The notes below the pieces were generated by a model. That model saw only the letters and a program-made list of their open reading frames with translations, was not told the DNA's origin and did no database searches. Of a DNA stretch of 51,385 nt, positions 47,113-51,385 are shown piece by piece (the stretch's first letter is position 1; every line of letters starts with the position of its first letter). The translations under genes were made by a program, and so were the position numbers. Source of the stretch: Candidatus Liptonbacteria bacterium. Its GTDB lineage: Bacteria > Patescibacteriota > Minisyncoccia > UBA6257 > 2-01-FULL-56-20. Location: assembly GCA_016867315.1 (NCBI GenBank), contig VGJV01000002.1:1-51385 (forward strand), in the 5' to 3' direction.

Positions 47113-50100
47113 TTAGTACCCTACAAATGTCGAGCGGTACGCCTTGAGGGCTGTAGTAACCTTTATAGGAGAAATCTTTTTATTCCCCGACCGCAATCGG
47201 ATTTCTTTTTCCACAACTTTCCCGAGACACGCAAACGCATTGCCTTTGAGCGTATGTTCGAATTCTTTTTGCTGCTTAGGATTCACGCTCACGAGTATCC
47301 GTCCCTGACTCTCCGAAAAAAGCGCGGCATATTCGCTTCTCACTTCTCCCGGAATTATAGCGAGATCGAGTTCCGCCCCTAAATTCCCCGCCATGGCACT
47401 CTTCATGATTGCAATGCCTAATCCGCCCCGCCCCACACTTATTGCCGAGGCGATAAGTCCCTGCTCCGCCGCGTTCGCAAAAGCCGCGTAAAGCTTTTTA
47501 TTTGTTGCGGCGTTTACTTTAGGCACCTTATTCCCCCAAAGCACCTTCTTATGCGCCTCAGACTGCCACATCGCGTACTCCGAGCCTCCCAATTCCTCAT
47601 GCGTCTCTCCCAACACATACACCAAATCTCCCGCGAATTTGAAATCGATGGAGGGCACATTAGTGGCCTCTTTTGCAATGCCGATTGCGGAAATAAGGAG
47701 CGTCGGCGGAATAGAAATCGCTACGGAATTCCCTTTCGCATCGAAGCCTTTAAAATCATTGAACATGCTGTCCTTTCCCGAAATGAATGGCGCCTCAAAC
47801 GCGACTGCGGTGTCATAGCACGCGCGGAGCGCCTCCTTAAGCTGCGCCAGTCGCTCCGGGTCATACGAACTGCACCAGCAGAAATTATCGAGGAGCGCAA
47901 TGCGCTCGGGATCAGCTCCTGCAACCACCGCCGCGCGAATAGCAGTGTCGATTGCCGAAGCCGCCATATTATATGCATTGATTTCGGAATATGTGGGATA
48001 AAGGCCCTGCGAGAGCACCACTCCCTGCGGCGAGTCTAACCGCGGCCGCGTAACGGTCGCTTCCACATTTACTCTGCCTTTCCCTGCGAGCGGCTTCGTC
48101 ACCGACCCCGCCTGCACTTCGTGATCATATTGCTTGGAGATAAATTCAAAACTCGCGAGATTCGGCCGTGCGAGGAGTGCAAGCAATGCCGCAGATAAAT
48201 CTTTGGCTTTGGTCTGCATGGGTTCCCCGAACTGCACCGCACGGGACCTCGAGTGAAGCTCTTTCCGTACCCAGCCCTCATGGAGAAACTCCATTTCCAT
48301 ATCCATGATTTTTTCTCCGCCATACCGCACCACGCATCGGCCGGAATCCGTAAACGTCCCGATCACCGTAGCCTCTACTCCTCGCCGCGCGAGAAGCTCC
48401 GAAAACGCTTTCCACTTTTTAGGAGGCACCGCCAAGGTCATCCGCTCCTGGGATTCCGAGATCCAAATCTGCCACGGCTCAAGCCCCGGATACTTGAGCG
48501 GCACCTTGTCGAGCTCTACTTCGCATCCCCCTGCTTCTTTAGCCATCTCCGCCACCGAACACGAAATTCCTCCCGCCCCATTGTCCGTAATGCTCGAGTA
48601 AAGTTCCATGTCTCGCGCTTCTTTGACAAGCACATCCGAAAGCTTTTTCTGCGTGATGGGATCTCCGATCTGCACTGCGGTGGCCGGACTCCCCGCATCG
48701 AGCGCGACCGACGAGAATGTCGCCCCGTGAATACCATCCTGCCCCACGCGGTTGCCCGCCATCACGATCAAATCCCCCGGATTAGCTTTTTTCTCATACA
48801 GTTTCCGGGCAGGGCCCCGTGAGCCCGCAGGGCTTTTACGGGGAATAATTCCCACCGTGCCCACAAACACGAGCGGCTTCCCGCGGAATCGCGGATCAAA
48901 CCATACAAACCCCTGCGGCGTGGGAATTCCGGAACAGTTTCCTCCGGCATTCACCCCCGCGATCACTCCTTCCATAATCCGCCGCGCGGGCAAAAGCTTC
49001 TGCATCCGCGCCTGATCTCTGTAAAATTCGGATTTGTCGCGCGGATCGGCGAAACAAAATCCATACGTATTAATCGTGGGCTTCGCCCCCAATCCAAATC
49101 CCATCGTATCCCGATTCACTCCCACGATTCCCGTGATCGCTCCGCCAAAGGGATCGAGTGCCGATGGACTGTTATGCGTCTCCACCTTATGCGTCACAAG
49201 ATACTCTTCATCGAATTCAATCGCTCCCGAGTTATCAGTAAACACCGACACGCAAAAATCTTTTTTGCCTTTCGCTTTACGAATTTTATTCGTCGCGGCC
49301 TTGATATACCTCCGATAAAATCCTTCCTTCACTTCATCCACGGGACAGGCAAAAATGGTGTGTTTGCAATGCTCCGACCACGTCTGTGCAAGAGATTCGA
49401 GTTCGATGTCCGTCGGCGCCCGGCGCTTCGCGCGGAAGTAGACTTGAATGGCTTTCATAGAATCGAGGTCGAGCGCGAGCGGCCCGCGCCGGAATCCTCG
49501 AGGGTCCGCAACTCCCGCTTTTCCGATCCTCGTGAGCTCCTCGTCGGGCAATTCCAAATTTACGGAAAGTGGTTCGGGTGGCGGGGCAAGCTTCACCTTA
49601 GGCATAAGTTTTCCCATTCCCTTATCTCGCGCGAATTCTTTTTTGTCTTTTATCACCGCCCGCTGAATCAGCGGGTTATGGATCGACTCAGCTAATGTTT
49701 CGGCCTCCTCCTTCGAAAGCTTCCCGGAAACAAAAAAGACCTGGGAGAAATATACTTTCTCTCCGGTCTCAAATTTTTTCTTCAAACCATCCTCCAAAAC
49801 CTCTCGCGCGGTCGTTCCCACATTGTCAGTCACTCCCGGCCGGGGCCCGATCTCGATTACCCAACCTGTCCCGTGAGACGTGGCGCGTGAGCGCTTTACA
49901 TCTTTTACGGGAGCAAACCATATCGGCATCAATGGCTTATTCACCGAGAATTCTTCCAACAAGGGATTCGTGAGAAGCTTTCCGGCTTGCTGCAATTCTT
50001 TTTTATTGAGCGGTGCATCGATCACATACGCATCCACCACATGCACCTCTTTCACTTTTCCCTTGAAACCCAACCCTTCGAAATAATTTTTCTTCGACGC

Positions 50101-50148
50101 AGCGCGCGCGTCCGCAAGAATGCTTCGAACCTCAATCCGGCTGGGCAT
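47113..50148 (-). CDS. purL: Phosphoribosylformylglycinamidine synthase large subunit with N-terminal PurS-like segment
   Basis: AQTWSEHCKHTIFACPV, KVETHNSPSALDPFGGAITGIVGVNRD, TDNGAGGISCSVAEMAKEAGG. ATG at 50148 (MPSRIEVRS) preferred over TTG at 50172. Confidence 0.96.
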   Translation of the reverse strand: MPSRIEVRSILADARAASKKNYFEGLGFKGKVKEVHVVDAYVIDAPLNKKELQQAGKLLTNPLLEEFSVNKPLMPIWFAPVKDVKRSRATSHGTGWVIEIGPRPGVTDNVGTTAREVLEDGLKKKFETGEKVYFSQVFFVSGKLSKEEAETLAESIHNPLIQRAVIKDKKEFARDKGMGKLMPKVKLAPPPEPLSVNLELPDEELTRIGKAGVADPRGFRRGPLALDLDSMKAIQVYFRAKRRAPTDIELESLAQTWSEHCKHTIFACPVDEVKEGFYRRYIKAATNKIRKAKGKKDFCVSVFTDNSGAIEFDEEYLVTHKVETHNSPSALDPFGGAITGIVGVNRDTMGFGLGAKPTINTYGFCFADPRDKSEFYRDQARMQKLLPARRIMEGVIAGVNAGGNCSGIPTPQGFVWFDPRFRGKPLVFVGTVGIIPRKSPAGSRGPARKLYEKKANPGDLIVMAGNRVGQDGIHGATFSSVALDAGSPATAVQIGDPITQKKLSDVLVKEARDMELYSSITDNGAGGISCSVAEMAKEAGGCEVELDKVPLKYPGLEPWQIWISESQERMTLAVPPKKWKAFSELLARRGVEATVIGTFTDSGRCVVRYGGEKIMDMEMEFLHEGWVRKELHSRSRAVQFGEPMQTKAKDLSAALLALLARPNLASFEFISKQYDHEVQAGSVTKPLAGKGRVNVEATVTRPRLDSPQGVVLSQGLYPTYSEINAYNMAASAIDTAIRAAVVAGADPERIALLDNFCWCSSYDPERLAQLKEALRACYDTAVAFEAPFISGKDSMFNDFKGFDAKGNSVAISIPPTLLISAIGIAKEATNVPSIDFKFAGDLVYVLGETHEELGGSEYAMWQSEAHKKVLWGNKVPKVNAATNKKLYAAFANAAEQGLIASAISVGRGGLGIAIMKSAMAGNLGAELDLAIIPGEVRSEYAALFSESQGRILVSVNPKQQKEFEHTLKGNAFACLGKVVEKEIRLRSGNKKISPIKVTTALKAYRSTFVGY

Positions 50149-50188
50149 GTTGGGTTTGATTATATAGGACAAGCGCTCTCTGCATATA

Positions 50189-50217
50189 TAGACAAAAACA
50201 CAAAAATATGCTATAAT
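50189..50217 (+). promoter_or_regulatory. Sigma70-like bacterial promoter
   Basis: TAGACA - 17 bp - TATAAT upstream of CDS 50244. Confidence 0.6.
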
Positions 50218-50243
50218 GTAGCCACGGTGACTTTCGCACTCGG

Positions 50244-50525
50244 GTGCGACGGGTTGAAAAAGATTTGCTGGTTCCCCTCGGATTCCAGCAGGCGCGGTGG
50301 CTTGCCGAAAATCAAAATGATTTCTGGGAATTGAAAACCTTGGATTTCATGGGAAGAGGCTTCCTCGATTTTCCGGGACTCGTGGTAGTCTGCCGAGGCT
50401 GCACTTTTGAGTACGTCCTGCTCGATCCGTTCAACATGAAATTTTGGACGTTGAACTGGGCAGGCTACTCTCGGTTTAAAAACCGGCAACAAAGTGTTCG
50501 TCTCGCCTTCGACGCCACCCGCTAG
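50244..50525 (+). CDS. Hypothetical protein
   Basis: 93-aa ORF, GTG start, downstream of the promoter-like motif. Confidence 0.55.
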   Translation: MRRVEKDLLVPLGFQQARWLAENQNDFWELKTLDFMGRGFLDFPGLVVVCRGCTFEYVLLDPFNMKFWTLNWAGYSRFKNRQQSVRLAFDATR

Positions 50526-50616
50526 TCCGCCTCTCGGTCCGCAAAGTTTTTAACAAGAGACGCTCCACCAGTAATGGTTGGAACGTTTCCCTTTTTAGCG
50601 CTACCATATTCTTAAT

Positions 50617-51225
50617 ATGAAACGCCTTCTCATTATTATTTCCATCCTCATTCTCCTCATCGGCGGTTATATTTACTTCACCTACCCATCCTTTAAAGAA
50701 ACCGGGCAATTTTGGAATCCGTTATCGCTTTTGAATTTTAATTCTTCTTCTACTTCTGCCGCAGTTCAGCAAAAACTCTCCGATGCGCAGGAAGCGGTAA
50801 CTAACACCGCACAATCCGCATTAGACACCGCCTCCAAAGCAATCGAAGAAAAAGTAGAAGAAGGAGTAAACGGAGTAGTAAACACTGTAACGCAAAGCGC
50901 AAAAAATAAACTCGCGGAAGCGTTGGGAATTACTCCTGCAGGTTCGGGAAATTCGGAAGGGAATGCGCTGAATTTGAGTATTTGCTCCACTCTAAAAAGC
51001 CGGAGTGTAAGCTATGTAATCGAAAACCCTTTCTCCCCTCCTAAAGATTTCTCCTTCCGAATCGATTGGGGAAATGGAAAGACTTCTCAAGGTTCTCTTC
51101 GCGCCGCCGACACAAGAACCACCGCTACCCATCAATACGAAAAAGCCGGCAGTTACGTAAACACCTTTCAAATCGCTTCCGGCAATGAATCACTCACGCT
51201 CCAGCGAAAAGTCTGCGTGGAATAA
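50617..51225 (+). CDS. Membrane-anchored protein with PKD-like C-terminal domain
   Basis: N-terminal TM; alanine-rich linker; FRIDWGNGKTSQG...HQYEKAGSYVNTFQIASGNESLTL. Confidence 0.7.
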   Translation: MKRLLIIISILILLIGGYIYFTYPSFKETGQFWNPLSLLNFNSSSTSAAVQQKLSDAQEAVTNTAQSALDTASKAIEEKVEEGVNGVVNTVTQSAKNKLAEALGITPAGSGNSEGNALNLSICSTLKSRSVSYVIENPFSPPKDFSFRIDWGNGKTSQGSLRAADTRTTATHQYEKAGSYVNTFQIASGNESLTLQRKVCVE

Positions 51226-51252
51226 AATAATTTTATAATTGAGTAAACGAAT

Positions 51253-51286
51253 AACATTCCAACATTCTATAGAATGTTGGAATGTT
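51253..51286. repeat. 34-bp perfect palindrome flanked by CGAATAA direct repeats
   Basis: AACATTCCAACATTCTA|TAGAATGTTGGAATGTT; CGAATAA at 51248-51254 and 51291-51297. Confidence 0.8.
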
Positions 51287-51310
51287 CAACCGAATAATAC
51301 TTTTTAAAAA

Positions 51311-51360
51311 GGTTCGTGCCCGGAAAGGATTTCTCCCGTCCGGGCACAAATTTGCGAACC
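51311..51360. other. Nested inverted repeat (GGTTCG / CGAACC outer, GTGCCCGG / CCGGGCAC inner); possible structured RNA or regulatory site
   Basis: Direct inspection of GGTTCGTGCCCGGAAAGG...CCGTCCGGGCACAAATTTGCGAACC. Confidence 0.45.
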
Positions 51361-51385
51361 AACTACCGAATTTCTTTGCGCTTCA

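Noticed and set aside
1-51385. CRISPR array or cas genes
   Set aside because: No regularly spaced direct repeats with unique spacers and no Cas-like ORFs; the dispersed hairpins are far apart and not arrayed.
1-51385. IscB, TnpB or Y1 transposase ORF accompanying the omega-RNA-like elements
   Set aside because: None of the provided translations shows RuvC/HNH or Y1 signatures; any partner protein must be outside the window.

Overview
The window has two compositionally distinct parts. (1) About 1-36.4 kb is AT-rich and archaeal, of DPANN type. It favours AGA/AGG arginine codons and carries L15e, TFE, TFS, an archaeal-style topoisomerase I, a Sec11-like signal peptidase, FtsZ, GatDE, GatA/GatC, ProRS, MetRS and two tRNA genes with canonical 37/38 introns. 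(2) About 36.4-51.4 kb is GC-richer and bacterial-looking. It favours CGN arginine codons, has a sigma70-like promoter, and carries a minus-strand purine-biosynthesis cluster (purL-purQ-purF-purN-purD-purK-purE-purM) with several interposed accessory genes. The strongest discovery candidate is a dispersed, structured RNA-like element present four times (1-97 partial, 4529-4695, 15962-16181, 25899-26005), always on the + strand, ending in CATAA. Its stems covary between copies, and its architecture resembles HEARO/IscB omega-RNA, but no IscB/TnpB ORF lies nearby. A second dispersed family of double hairpins is found inside one of these elements, inside an unusually long (147 nt) tRNA-Lys intron, between 28-bp direct repeats downstream of a glyoxalase-like gene, and upstream of aspS. 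Other notable points: the GAD insertion domain is missing from both AspRS and GatE; a 410-bp duplication flanks a collagen-like gene; and an abrupt junction near 36.4 kb is either a metagenomic chimera or a recent interdomain transfer. All calls are from reading sequence and provided translations; no searches or folding were run.
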